The notes under the pieces: model-generated
What the model saw: only the letters and a program-made list of their open reading frames with translations
What the model was told of the DNA's origin: nothing
Databases searched by the model: none
Assembly: GCA_964030785.1 (NCBI GenBank)
Contig: OZ034970.1
Location: 21,398,634 to 21,462,633, forward strand
Length of the DNA: 64,000 bases
From: Siderastrea siderea
Taxonomy: Eukaryota > Cnidaria > Anthozoa > Scleractinia > Rhizangiidae
Direction: 5' to 3'
Shown: piece by piece, positions 25,701 through 40,700 of the stretch
Numbering within the stretch: the stretch's first letter is position 1
How the letters are laid out: each line of letters starts with the position of its first letter
Position numbers and translations under genes: made by a program

Positions 25701-28700
25701 ATGTTACGACATATGATGGTGATGGCCATTATGGTCAGAATTCTGCTTTCACCAGCCAATGCAGATTTTACTGAGATTGGAAGCACTCTTCAGGAATATG
25801 TTATTTTCGTCATGTCATGTCTTGATATTTACATAATAATCGTGGAAAGAGAAAGGTGTGCATTTCTGAAGTGACCTTCTCCTTTAAAACCATCTTCACC
25901 TTTCTTTTGGCAGAACTTAGCTGCAAGTTATGACTTCTTGGACAATCGAAATGTAAATGCAAATTACAATGCTGGAAGGTGTGTTAATTCCATTTTGTTG
26001 CCTGTCTCCTGAATGCAATATTAGATTTCGCTTGAAACACCAATATGTTGTTCTACATGTATGTCTGGCAGTCAAGTAATAATAAATCAATTTACTAATA
26101 CTAATGATAGACTTAAAAAAAAACAAAGGGAATTTGTTTCTCCTGTGATTGTGCTGCCAGCTTGCAGCAGACAAAATTCATGGTCATGATGGTAAGTGAA
26201 AAGCTGGCTAACTGCAGCTTTGGATAACACAGAAATAGTAATTACTGATGGAAATATTTGACCTTTGAAACACAATTAGGGCAACTTAAGATTCCTCACA
26301 ATGTTATAGACATGTATTTGATAATAGTAAAGGAAGGCCATCATCACTCAAGGTAATTTTAAAATCAGCTTATTTTCTGGTCCAAGTCCTGTTAAGTTTC
26401 AAAACACTCGGCCTAATTGTTCTGTGCTTTTTATTGATTTTATTTGTTACCAAGCAGAATTTTTGGAGGTAGAAAGGAGTAAGAAAACAAGTTTCTGTTT
26501 TAAGAAAAATGGATCTGTTTTAAAAAAAGTGTTTGACTCTTAATTTTTTTCCATGACCTTGGTACTGTGATCATTATAATATCTAGTGGATTACTTCAGA
26601 GAGTATTTGTGCTCAGTGTAACAGCAGCCACTGGCACAATAACAGACTGAAATTGATTTAGCTATTGAAATGCCAGTAGCACTTTGTACCATCGACTCCT
26701 GAGTCAAAACTAGCATTTTAAAGTGCTGCCACAAATGTCATTTTCTGGCCACTGTCTCTGGAGGCAATTTGCATCCAAACTGTGTGAAACCAATTGTTTG
26801 ATGCATGAAAACTAAAATTCCCATCCGTTTGCACTTGCAAGAATAATTTTCATTTGAGGTATGCACACAACCCAACAGGTCTTCGACCGACTGTATAAAA
26901 AAGAACCCTGTAATTTTTTTGTTGTTGCAAGGGGCAATCTTAGCAAGTCTTCATTTCTAACCTCAAAATTGTGCACATCAGACATTGTTCAAAAAAACAC
27001 AGTGATAGGTAATCTGAAGCTAGGCCATTAATGGACTTGTGCATAAGTATACATTTACAATAGTCACAGCGAATTTGAAGACTTCGCCAGCTACATTTGT
27101 AAATGTTTTGTACAGTTCATTTTAGTGAACTGAGCGACATCCAATACCAGAAGGCTATGAAGACATGCAATACAAAGTTACCTCACATTAAATCATGAAG
27201 TTTCAAAGGACTGTGATATGTGCATTTGCTTACCCTGCTTATCCATCAGCATGTCACTCTATAGTTTTTGGAGTTGTTGAGTTTTAGAATAAGCATTCAG
27301 ATAATATCATTTATGATGTCAACCTTTGATTGCTTGTTGATGCAGCTATTTTAAAAATGTCTACATGACAAGTAAAAATGAATATATCAAGTAAAGATAT
27401 CTTGATTTTGTTCTATATGGTTGATAAGCTGAATAAATAGTGATTGCTACATGGTGATTAATAGTGAAGTATTTCTGTGAAATTCAAACCGCTTTGTGTC
27501 GTTTTTTGAAAAAAAAAAAAAGAAGTATATAGCCACAAAAAGTTGTTAGAATAAAATATGCAGGATAATCAGAGAAATTTAAAGACGTATATGATTTACA
27601 TTATATTGAAGTATGTCTTGGATGGCTTCGATAGCTATCCCATGTGCTGTGCTTATTTACCATATCACTAAATTCCTTGAATTCCTTGAATTTCAGCCAT
27701 GGAACAAAGTGTGCTGGGATTATTGCTGGAGGAGATAACAAGAAGTGTGGTGTGGGAGTTGCATTTGATGCACAGATTTCAAGTAAGCTAGGTCACATAA
27801 AGGTGGCTCGAACATATTTATAAGTGACTTGGTTACATTTTTGAGTGGTGTTTTCCAGCAAGGCAGATTTAAAGGGGCATAGTCACGCTATTTTAGTTTA
27901 CTTTAAAAATAAAAAAATATGTCCTCACATCAATGAATGCCCGTAAATAATGGTCTAGTTTTGTTACCAAAGACTATGTTACTTCACTGAAACTATTTTT
28001 TGTCGTCTATTGCTACGGATGGCACGGATGGAAATGGATTGCAATTTGAAAAATTTAGGCTAAACTTTTCAAATTCTTTCAGCGTGTTGACATTAAATCG
28101 ATATTAAATGGTCAGGGTTTGTATTCTCTTACTGAAATTAAGTTAATATGTTCCTCTAAATGTTCAAACACAATGTTGGGCATGGATAAAGTTAGCTACC
28201 GATAATTTTAGCACAGTTTTGACCAGAAATCTGCAAAATCCTCGTGACTACGCCCCTTTAACTCATTTCTATGTTTCTTCATCCTAAATGAAGGAAGCTG
28301 GAACTTAAAGGAAATGTTATTGATTTTCTTGTGGTTTAAAAACGTTTGAAAAATCAGCGTATATTTTAAACCTCATTTTTGCAAAAAAACGTCCACAATT
28401 TTGAAATCCTACAACAGATTTTTTTCCTATAAACTTTGTGAAATACGCCTCAGAGCCCTCAAGTTTTATATCTGCAAGTTTGAACACAATCATCACCATA
28501 CAACTTGCTGCACAACATTCTGGTCAAATTTCACAAGTAGTTTTGTTGCTAGAAAAGTAGCAACAAATGGGGATGCCTTTAGTTTAAAGTTAATGCGACA
28601 TTAAAAAGAAATCGTAGTGACAATGGCAGGAGGGAGAAAATAACGTAAAATTATCGCCTGAAATCCGAGGTTTATTTACTAAAGTCATTTTGTGTCAATT

Positions 28701-31700
28701 GAAAATAAAAACTGACCCTTCTTCAAGTGACTAATTCAAATCTCATATTTTCAAATTCAGTGACATAACACACCACCATTCACGCGAAATGCGTGTCACG
28801 CCCAAACGTGAGACTTTTATATTTATTTACATCTTGCGTGAATAGTTATGTCATATAAGAAAGTGTCAAAACCACGAAAACAGTGTTTGCTCTTTTTTTT
28901 GACGGAAATACGCCCAGCCTCTAATATTGTCCCGATTTTGACCATCAATAATATAATGAATGATTTCACTGTGGCTTTTTACCCTTCATTACACTTCCAA
29001 ACATTTGCAGCATGTGTTTTTGAGGAAAATGTGACCACAAAGTGCTTCCTTAATATATCATTGCCCTAGAAAACCCATGCTGCATCACCACAGATCTTAA
29101 GTTAGCTAGTGTGGTAAATATCACGAAACAAAGAGGTTATGATGCTGTCATGAAACACTGTAAGGAAAAAACACGGGAATTTAAGAATGGTGGTAAAAGA
29201 AAGTGTTGGTTTTGGGCCCAGGTGGCACATTAATCCCGGGTAAGGTGATTTTGTGGGTATGTATGCAAACTTTTCGGATCATTTTCTGAAACTTTTTGAA
29301 GAACATGCGACAAATATTTCCCATACTTAATTTCCTTTGATTTTCAAAATGTGAGAGGTCTGGCGAAGGATTGTTAAAGAAAACATGAACGTAGGCAAAA
29401 CGATAAAAAGTGTTCAGTACCGCATATAGATCATGCTAAAATTAGGAAGATTGTGTAAAGCTTGATAAGTACGTGCGGACAGCGGTACATTACGTGCGAA
29501 AGAAATTCCTCTGTCGCGTACTGAATTCTTACATGCCAATAGGCACGACTGCTCAGCTTTTATTGTTTCATGAAGAATTTCCTTCAGCATCATGCATAAA
29601 CTCGTGCAACTAATTGTACTGGAAAAACCGGATAACCTCGCTACTACGAGTTCATACGCAAAAGTAGTTTCTTCTTGAAAACCACTTCTTATCCAGTTGC
29701 TAACAGGTTTGTGGAAGTCTCAAGGGACATGAAAACTAACTGCTGATTGGTCAGTGATTGTTTTACATATTCCCATGGGAAATACACATGCACCCTTGAA
29801 AATAGATACGGGATGCCCTTAGCATCCCCTAAAAATGCTATGCTAACACATTTGTGTTAGTTGACACACAAATAGCGGAAGAGTGCAGTCAGACTATCTC
29901 CTATCTGAAAGGCTGATGTTACCCAAAGCTTTAATGAGAAACCTATGGCGAACACAGTTAGCACTACAAGAAGAAGAACTCTATGTTGAATGTAGGGTGA
30001 AAGTAAATATCTTCTATTTATCTCACTTACTGCGTATGAATTTGTCCCTTCATTTTCCAAACAACTCTCAACAAAACAAACTATAGCATCCACTGAAAAC
30101 TCTTACTAGTTAAAAATGGTTCCGAGTTCTTGGGTTAAGTGAATGTGTTACAATTTAAAACTGTATTTAACCCTTTCACTTTCAAGAGTGCCTTACATCA
30201 AAATTCAAGACGAATCCCAAATTTCAATTTGTAAAATACTTCCATATAAATAGTACCATGTGAAAGTACTGCTGAAGAGGTTTCATTTGAATGGTGACAC
30301 CATAGGATTCCATCCACAGACTAAGAAGTTACGATCACTTTAATGACTCCATAACTGACTCTGGGAGTGAAAGGGTTAAAATGTTTTTCTTTCATTGCAT
30401 CTAAAAGGTACGTGAAGGTGGAACACCAGTTTTCTATTTTATTTACAAAATCATTTCCTGGTAAGAGGGCCCCAAGGATCCCATTAGGTGTTCCACTGAG
30501 AGGAAATGTTTTCTTCGCATGTACTTTCCCTCAAGCACAATTTTGCATTACTAGGAGCAGAAACGTCTGGAAAAATAATATTTTTGTTTATTACTTTGGT
30601 TAGGCATTCGCGTGCTAGATGCCAAAACACGTTCAACTGACACATCAGAAGCCAAGGGTTTGAGCTTCAAGAGGGATATTATTGACATATACTCAAGCAG
30701 CTGGGGGCCTGGGGACATGGGCTGGCAGGTTAAGGGACCTGGTCCCCAGTTGAGAGAGACACTTAAAAAAGGAACACAACTGGTAATGTTTTGTAGCTTG
30801 TTTCAACTGTGCCAACTGTACTTATTCTCTCCTATGTGAAGAGTTTAGTAATTACATGTAGGATGTGGCCATACTGCAGTTATTGATGTCTTCCAGTGTT
30901 ACAAAAGTTTCGTTGTAGTAGGTTGTTCAGGGTCACGATGATTGATTGGTTGCTTAATGATATCTTACGGGCGTGAAGACGGAAGAGGGCTTCTGTTTTG
31001 ACTGTAGTTTTCATGGTTAGGTTACTGCAGTGCTTATTTGGAGGTTGTAGGGGACCAATTTGTTGTACGCAACTATTTCCAAGTGGGCTTTTAGACATTA
31101 TATGGATCAAAATAGGCCATTTAAAAGGTGAAAACAAATGGGAAAGCTCTTGATTGAAATAAACTGGACACTGAAGGCTCAAAGCAGCTGAAATGAACGA
31201 ATTCAATGTGCCAGGACATAATATAGCATTTTCCATAAAGAGAAGGCTTTCGAATAGCGGCAACTGATAAGTGAGGCATATACTTCGGTTTTTGAGGTTC
31301 CTGAGGCTTTTTAGAAAGTAAATTACACATATAAATTTGAGTTATGACCATGTAGTTGAAACATCTGTCATTGTGCTCACTCAGAAAATGCCAATTAATG
31401 CCATTGAAATCTAGCTGATATAAAGAAGGGATTAAAATGCCTAAGACTTGATTTACAAAAGAAACCTTTAACCCTGGGCGTTTATTTTCGACATAAGTAG
31501 CCATTCAAATATAAAGGTAATGCAATTTTATAAAATATGCTATTTATTTCAGTATTGCAAAATACTGGAAAGGGCTGGAGGTGAATTCAAAAGTGTAATT
31601 CTAGCATCTACAGTTTGTTATGGAATTTTTGCTGCAGGTTTTCATGTTTGCAGTATGTTAATTTTGCAATTTCCAAAACAGATCACAGAAAATTTATTTA

Positions 31701-34700
31701 TCTCTAATACCCAATAGAAAAAATCCGTGGATCTAGGTGCCCACAGCTGAATAACTCCACCTTGCAAGGGCCCGTCTTTGACAAACCACAAGTTTTCTTG
31801 TCTGTGAGAGCATCTTGAAAACTATCTGAAAACAACTGTTTCTTATCTAGGTTTGCTAACCAATAATAAATGCGACAGGAAACTACAGGACAATAAGAAT
31901 AAGTCACGAGTTTTGCATTGCCTTTTTTGATGATTTTCTTCTTTAACCGGTGACAATTGTTTATCAGTTATTTTCTCCTAATTTAAATGCTGCGGATGTC
32001 GCTTTTTATCCAGTTTCTCCAGAGTTGTACACATGAATTGCAGCTTATCTGTGAGTGCAGCTGATATGCCAGCGTTTGCAGTATTTGGTTCTCCAAGGAA
32101 ATTATACGGTGTTGTATAAGGCACTATATTGAACCGTAGATGTAGCTTATGGGGGGGGGAGGGTTGGGGGTGCAACGTGTGAAATGATGCAAAACAGCAG
32201 TGAGCCATGATTCTCCACACGAATTATTTGTGAAAAGAGGGATTTTAATTGCTGTGAATCATATTATATGTTGTAGCCGTCCCACAATTATAGTCGGTCT
32301 GTTCTGTTTTAAGGCACAGTGGACTCTCATTTATAGCCAACCCAAATTAGTCACAACTTGTTATGCTTGTTTTCTCCCTGTCTTTTAGGGCCGCAATGGC
32401 AAAGGATCCATCTTTGTGTTTTCTGCAGGAAATGGTGGAATTGCAGGAGATAGCTGTGCTTTCAATGGCTATGTTAACAGCATTCGCACCATAGCTATTT
32501 CGACAGTAAATTGGGATGGCTCAGTTCCAGTCTTTGCCGAGCAGTGTGCAGCCATCCTGGCTGTGACATATGGACAAGACATGTTTCGTTTTGGGAACAT
32601 CAGACCTCCCATAGTGAGTCTCTTTTTTACAGTTACCTGCGCCAGCTTATTTATCTTGCTTACCTGGGGACTTTTGTTGGCAGAATTTTTAAAACTACAC
32701 ATTTCAGTTTACCTTGCGTACTTTATGGTTTCTCACATTTTGAAGGTCTCTTTAATACCAATGCTTTTTAATGTAAGCTTGACCCTTTTTCAAGTCTACT
32801 TTTCACAACTACAGCCATTTCAACCGAATTACATTTCATGCTTTCATCATCTCTTTTTATCCACAGGTGACAGTAAAAGGAGCTAATGATTGCACAGAGA
32901 TATTCCCGGGTAGCTCTGGCTCTGCTGCAGTGGCTTCTGGAATCATTGCTTTGGTACTCCAAGCAAAGTAAGTTTAATTTTCCTACAGTTGGATCCCCCC
33001 CCTCCGTGCCTTTACCTCCCGTAAGCAGCCACCTCATAGGCGACCACTTTTCCAAAATACCAAAATTTTCCTCAATCAATTAACTATAGTTGGAATTTCC
33101 CATTAGTGACCACTTTAAGGCCTGATGGTTTGAAATCTCCCATTGTTTTTTAACCTCCGGTAAGAGACCACTACATCATCGTGAACCTTGGATTTTTCTT
33201 TTTTTGTTTTGTTTTGTTTTTTCATATATGTGCTTTCGTTACTGTTGAAGATATACACTGTACTAGTAAAGCAGTTATGATTTCAGCAGTCATCCTGTCC
33301 GTATAATAATGGAAAGTTTGAAAACTTGCTATGCATGTGTTTGAACACAAGACTATACTTCAGACTTCAGTAAACTCTTCCGTGTATTTTTAGTCTTCAC
33401 TAATAAACGTTTTCACAGTAATCAACTAGAATAACTTCTCCTCTGATGTCCTACTTGAATCGTACAAGAAGTCCTTTTGCTCCAAATACATACCTGCCAA
33501 CCGTCCCGATTTAATCGTAATTGTCCCGATTTTTGAGTTTCAAAACCTAAAAAAAAATTTGCAAAAATATTGGAACTGGGTTTCTTAAGATTGGTATTGA
33601 CTCTTCTAAATCCTGTTGTGGTGTGGTGCTTGAGACCATTAAACAACACCTGAGAATTCTAATGCTAAAACATTACATTACAGGCAATATTTTTAAAACT
33701 TAATGCAAACTCCTGGAGCATCCTGGACCCTGCTTAGTGCTGGGGCAGGGCACTACCCCAGGAATGGAGTGAGGGGTTGGTGGTCCCTTTTTCTGGTTTT
33801 ATAAGGTTGGCAGGTATGCAAATAAACTGATGTCCATGAAAACCAAAAATATATTACAAGTTCTTTGCATGCAGTAAAATACAAAAAAAAAAAAAAAACA
33901 CCAGTTCTAATGACTAAGTGTCTGTCAGCTATAACAACACTACACAATCAATATTTCTTTTGTCCATATCTCCCCCCTTGATATGACCTAGCATTTAAGA
34001 AAAAACTTATCCTATAGGCCTATAGGCCTGGTTAGTTGGTTCTTCCCGAGTTGAACTTTCACGACCCTGAGGTGTCCATCTTGTCCTAGGCAAACTTTGG
34101 TCACCCCTCCAAGAGGCCAGTGCCCTCACGGAGTGTTGGGTGTAATTGCCAGGACTACGTCCCGACTTCCAACAACATCTTGCTTACTGTCCATCCACTT
34201 TCTGCTGACACTGAGACTTGGAAGCCATTCTCGTAGCCATCTGTGCCAGAAGTTTCTAACTAATCCCTGTACTCTCCTCCATCGTTTCTTGGGACTGTAC
34301 GCTGTCTCGTCCACTGATTCTGGGGCAAACTGTCCACCAGTCTGACCAATCAGGAAATGGTTGTGTGTTAATGGTACGTCATCGTCTGCATTTGCAGACT
34401 GATTATTGAGGGGCCTTGAATTTAAAAGCGCCTCTGCTCCTGTAAATGCTGTTGCCACCTCTTCGTCTGTGATATCTGCGTTGCCCAAAATTGCTTCCAC
34501 AGATTGCTTTGTCACCTTGATCATTGTCTTGTGCACTCCACCCAAAGTCAGTGCTATTGGAGGATTGAAGTGCCAAATAATAATAATAATCATAATCATA
34601 ATCATAATAATAATAATAATAAATCACAAATTGAAAAGATAGGTTTTAAGTTGTTACTTAAAAGTGCTAACAGATTTACAGTTATGTAGATGTAAAGAAA

Positions 34701-37700
34701 GCAAGTTCCATAACTTGACAGAGGCAACAGAAAAAGATCTATCCCCATATGAATTAGTAGAACATTTGGTAACCGATAAGTAATTACAGCTAGAACACCT
34801 TAAATTCGCCTCGATTTGCTGTTGATGTACTGGTTGTGTCCTGGTCAACCAATTCTCACAATTCTCTGTTGGCTCTAACGAAGTTACCACCATTGTTAGA
34901 CATCATTTCTCTGGGAAAAGCCCTCTGATTGGCCATCCTGTAGAAGGCGTTTAAGAATGAATCGTTACCTAGACCGTAGGCCATTTCAAGGTGAACTGTC
35001 TTGGTTGAATAGGCACAAGGTAATGTTTCTGTCTTCTTGTTCTTCTTCCTTGACTGGCTTTCTGTTCCTCGAGATAATGCGTGACAATCAATCTTGTAGC
35101 TTGGTTCTTGCAAGGTAGTATTATAGGAGGTCGCGCATTTGGTGACAAGGACTCTGCATATGTAAGGCGACCAACACATCTTATCAGGCCTTCTTCATCC
35201 AATCTCGGTTTAATCCAAGTAATTTGCTCTCCTTGGGCAGCTCTTTTTAGTGGTGAAGTGCTGAATACTCCTCAGGAAAGGCCTCCCATTGAGCACTTTT
35301 AATCGCTTGAATCGCCTTGTCTTCAATTTTGCTTGGCTTTAGCTCTCCTCTTTCTCTCTTATGAAGTCTGCAGTTGTCTATGAAACTTGCTTGGACTCTT
35401 GTAAAACTCCACCAGCTTAAATGGCTTCTGGTTCAAATGCCATGAGTGTACGTCCTCTTTGATTGAAATCGTTGTTCATTCCTTTCTACAATAACTTGCT
35501 TGTGTCAGTAATACTCGATCTCTCCTCTTGATTTCCAGGAATTCTGGGCAGCTCCACCACTTCTTGGCTGGGTTTTCCTTGGTCGGTATGAATTGCCACT
35601 GCTGAGTATTTGTAAGACTTTAAATCTCCCTCACATGGTTTGCTATAAAAGGCTTGAATGAGAATCTCGGGTAGATTCTCTAATTCAATGAACCATTTGC
35701 ACGCTTTGTTAGTCAAGTCTCCATGGAAGAGGTCGTCCCAGTCATGTCCTACGACCCACATCCTCTTGTAACAGAACTTTTGCCCAAATGACAGATGGTG
35801 CTAAATAAACCAACTGAATTAAACAAATTGGCGATTTTCTTCAGGAAGTTTCGTTTGGTTAGTTCAAAGCCTTTCTCTGAAGGATTTGCCGTGAATGTAA
35901 ACACGTCTTCATCTGGCAACCACGTGACTCAAAGTGTCTTCACCATTGGAAGTCCGTCATTGTCTAAGTGAACTTGTGCTGCCCTCTCTTCGAGCAGTAT
36001 CTTTTCAAGAATCTTGGCCGAATTTGACAACCATTTACAGGCATGCACTCCTGCGTTGGACCACAGCTTATCTAACTGTTCGAACAGTTCGACCCCCTGA
36101 ATCTCGGTTGGCACCAAGTCCATGCTATCGTCCATGTAAGTAGATTTTATGCCTGTCTCTACAGCCAATGGGAGCCTGTCCTTATACCTCTCATTGTGTG
36201 TCTGTGCAACAAATTGAGCTTGAAACAGCGATGAATGGATTCCAAAGACAACTCTGTTGAACTGATACTCCTCAGGTACCTTGCCTTGATCCAAAGATCT
36301 CCACAGGAAGCACTGATATGATTAGTCTTCGGGTGCGACTTCAATTCAGATGACAAGTTGGCCTTAAAGAAAGTTACAAAATCCATCAAGGACGTGGATG
36401 GTAGATATCAAGTGGCAATGCCTTGGAAGACGGACGAACCTGACCTGCCAAACAACTATGACATGGCACTGTGCAGACTGTTCAACACAAAAACAGTTAC
36501 TGAAGAATCCAGAGATTGGACAAGCTTATTCAAAGATCACCAACCAGTATCTCGAGAAGAGATACATTCGAAAGATAGATCCAGAAGAGGAGAGGTCATC
36601 AAGAAATTGGTACCTGCCCCATTTTCTGGTGATAAGACCAGACAGAGCCACAACCAAGACGCGCATCGTATTTGAGGCATCTGCAAAATGCATAGGAATC
36701 TCCTTAAATGACATCAATTCATCAAGGACCTAAGTTGCAGAAGGATTTGAACAATATGTTTCTGAAGACATCCTGTGGCATTAATTGTGACATTGCTGAG
36801 ATGCATTAGAAGATTGAGGACTTGTACATCTTTCAACGTCCCAGAATTTTCGATCTCCCAGAATTTCCAAAGCAGACCACTTATCTCTCGATGTTCGCGA
36901 ATGAAGGAAGCACCCATGAAACTCATCTGTAAATGTCCTCCCTTCAGGCTGTTAAGGGTCCAACACTCGTCCATCCCAAAGGGGTGAGTCTGGCAACTGG
37001 CTCATCTGGTCTGCCTTGAATGTCCTAGATCGAGTATTGTAGGTCAACGTAATCGACCCCTATTAGCATGTGTACAAAAGGGATAGGTCCAGGATCCTTC
37101 AAATGAGTCCAATTCACAGCGGTGTTTCCCCAGTTGATTGCTTCCCTGTTTCCTGTGACCTTCTTGGCTGTGAATGCACTAACAGTTTGCCAGTTCACTG
37201 GCGTCCAAACTCTGCAGCTCAACTCCAACTGGCGTAGTCTCAAAGATCTTGGTCTGCCCATTTAGAACGTTAACGGTGACTTTCTGTGGCTTTCATTGTA
37301 ATCCCAGTGCAGCTGCTACGTCAGTGTTAATGTACGTTTTTGTGGAGGCTTCGTCCAGTAAGGCATTTACACTGATTTTTCAGTCACCATTCTTCAGGAT
37401 CACAGGAACTGTCGGCATAGCTAAAAAAACCTGTTATCAAAAATTTATCAAAAAATGACACTTTTTCCCTGGTTGATACCTTAAGCCTCTCTTTCGCCGC
37501 TTCGTAAGCTGCCGCCGAATGTTCTAGCATTTCCACAGCCTTTGGAGCATCACCAGATAAATATTGACGAAGTTGCAGTTATTTGTATTCTGGTGTCACT
37601 GGTGCTTTGTCAATACACGCCATGAAAGCTGTTTTCCATCCTTTATTGGTTTTTTTTTTGTCCCACTGAACACCGGAATGGAAACACGTTTTAACTGACT

Positions 37701-40700
37701 CCACATATCTTGACCGATTGGTGTTGAAGATTTCCCCCCACTGGTTCTCATATCACCAATATTCCATTTTTCTTCCGGTTCACCGCGCAGCCATAACTCC
37801 TCTTTGAGTAGCCTTTCTTGATACTGGTGAGTCATTTCCATTAATTCATCTTTCTGTCCAGTTACCTCTTGTTGGCATCTGATTCCTTCCTCTCGGAATT
37901 TTTCAACACTTTTTCACACAATGGATTCTTCAATTCGGCGCCGGGGAGCGTTTCCAATGCATCAGTTGCTAAACTTGACAATTCATCTTTATGGCCATTT
38001 AAATAATCTTGTGCCTTGTTGTAGGCATCCGAAAATTCTTCTTCTTTTTTTTTTTTTTTTTTTTTTAATGAAACTTTATTACAACACCAACACACTACAT
38101 ACAATACTAAAGCAAGTCTACTACAAAAAACAAAAAACAAAAACAAAAACAAATTATACTACATACAATACTATTGCTTGCGCCACTACTTATTATGCGA
38201 AAACTATCACTACACATAATTACTTACACTACCAACTGTAAGACTACACACACACACAACACACGCACTCATAGTTGGGCAAGGAATCGTGTTCTCTAGG
38301 CTTAGACTATTGTTATTACTACTGGCACTACATGTCACAATCTTGTTATAGAAATGACAATAATTTAAAGTAATAAATAGCTATAGAAAAGTAGGTTGGT
38401 TGAAAAATCAGGTCTATTAAGATTAAAATGGAAATTGGATGTGATGTTCTTGGGAAAGGAGCTTGTTCCATTTCTTATAATGGATAGAGAGTTTATTCCT
38501 CTCTTTGGCGATCCGATGCTCCATTTCAAAAACTGCTTTCACTTTGGTTAAGAACACAGCTCTAGATGGTAACACACCCTTTAGCTTGCAATTATAAATA
38601 TACTGTTTTGAAAGTAGAATGAGATGATTGTTTAAAAGAGCATCTTCTGATTGGTGAGTTATGCCAAGAATTACGTCACTCTCAGTAATTATGTGATTCC
38701 CAAACAATTGTTGTATTGAGCTCCAAAAGTTTTGTATCACGGTACATTGAAAGAAAAAGTGCGACATACATTCCTCGTTGCAAAGACAAAACGCACAGAG
38801 AGGAGACTCGGTTTTGCCAATTTTGAAAAGGAAGGTGTTTAATGGTAATATTTGATTCAGGATTTTATACTGGAATTCCCGCGATTTTGTATCAAGTGCA
38901 CATTTGAAAGGGAGCGTGTAAATAGTTTCCCAATCAAGATTGCTTGTTTCTGAGGCATATTGATTTTCAAGTTTCTTTTTTGCTGTTGGTGGTTTAGATA
39001 TTTTTGAGATGAGAAGATTATAAATCTTCTTCGAGGATAATTCTTCTTGAGCGAAAATATTAAACGGTGTCGTTTTGTTTGCTGCCTGAGTCACATTGCT
39101 GCTCATTTCTTTTTTCCATTCCGGTGGAAGGGAATGATAAAGACATTTTAAATAAAATAAGTCAAGCACGTTTAACAGAGATTCGGTTATGTGCGGCTTG
39201 ATGCAAATAAACTCACATAAATCTCCGACTTTACAAAGTCCTGCAGAGAAGAGTTTCCTACTGAATACAGATTTGTTGTCAATACTTATAAACCTATTGT
39301 TCCAAATTGGCTGGTTGAATATTTCGTCCAGAGAAGAAGGATTGGAGTTTTTCAAGAGAGACCAAGCTATCAAGGATTCCTTGTAGTATTTTGGTAAATC
39401 TATAGGTAATTTTGAGTATTCGAAGTTGCAATAAAATAAGAGTCTACCTCCAACTTTATTGAGGTAGTGATTTAGAATGCACTTCCAAGAGCGTAGTGAG
39501 TTATCCAGAAATTTTTGGATGCACATGATTCTTTGTGCTTCAATCATGGATTCGATATGAGGCATCTTTAAGCCTCCTTCATTAATATCATTTATCAGGG
39601 TAGCACGTTTCACTTTGTCTTTACCTTTCCAAATAAAGTTAAATAAAATTTGATTTATATCTTTGATAAATTTTTTGTTCGAGCAGATGAGACTCATACG
39701 ATATAGAATTTTTGGAATAGCAAAGGTTTTAATTACCTGTATTTTACCTAGTAGTGTGAGACCTCTCCAGCTCCAACTGTTTAGTGTCTTTTTTAAGGAT
39801 TTAACGATGGAGTCCAAGTTTAATCTTTGGAAAAGCACATAATCATAGGTGAAATGTATCCCCAAGATTTTGACTGCTTTAGGGATGTGTTCCACACTTA
39901 ATTCCTCTGCAGTGACTCTCGAAGAACCGAGATTCATAACTTCTGTCTTTTGTTTGTTCATTTTCAAGCCGGAGTACACACCAAATGTGTGTAAAGTATT
40001 GGAAAGCTGATAAAAAGATTCCTTGTCTTTAAGAAAGACCGTTAAATCATCCGCAAAGATGACCAATTTCAATTCTTGATTGTCAATTTTGATTCCTCCT
40101 ATCTTTATATCATTTCTGATATTGATGGCTAATGTTTCTAGTACAAGAATAAAGAGATAAGGAGAGAGAGGATCACCTTGACGAACCCCTCGGGAGAGTT
40201 TGAAGGGCTGGGTTGCGAAGCCGTTGTTCATGACACTGCTAGATATATCCGAGTAAAAAGTAGTAATCCAGGCAATAAAAGATGGTCCGAAGTTGAATTT
40301 CTCGAGGGTTTTTTTGAGATAATTCCAATTGACAGAATCAAAAGCTTTCTCAAAGTCAATTGCTACTAATAGGGAGCTTATGTCCTTTGAAGCTGTTAGA
40401 GAAATAATATCGTCAATCGTACGTACTGCATCAAAAATTGTTCTTCCTTTGACGTAAGCATTCTGGTTGTGGTGTATAATTTCTGGTAATACCTTTTCCA
40501 GTCTCTTAGCAATTGCTTTAGTTCCAATTTTAACGTCAACATTAATTAGAGAAATTGGTCTCCAGTTTTTTATTTGCCGTCGATCTCGATCTTTTTTCTC
40601 TATGAGGACAATAACTGCTTCTTTTTGTGAGGATGAAAGCTCTCCATGTTTGTAGGAATAATTTAGGCTTTTTACTAACATCTCACCAAGAACGGGCCAG

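Noticed and set aside
27801..27815. AAAGGTGGCTCGAA as one end of a second copy of the 3071-5612 element
   Set aside because: No matching inverse end or TTAA partner within intron 4.
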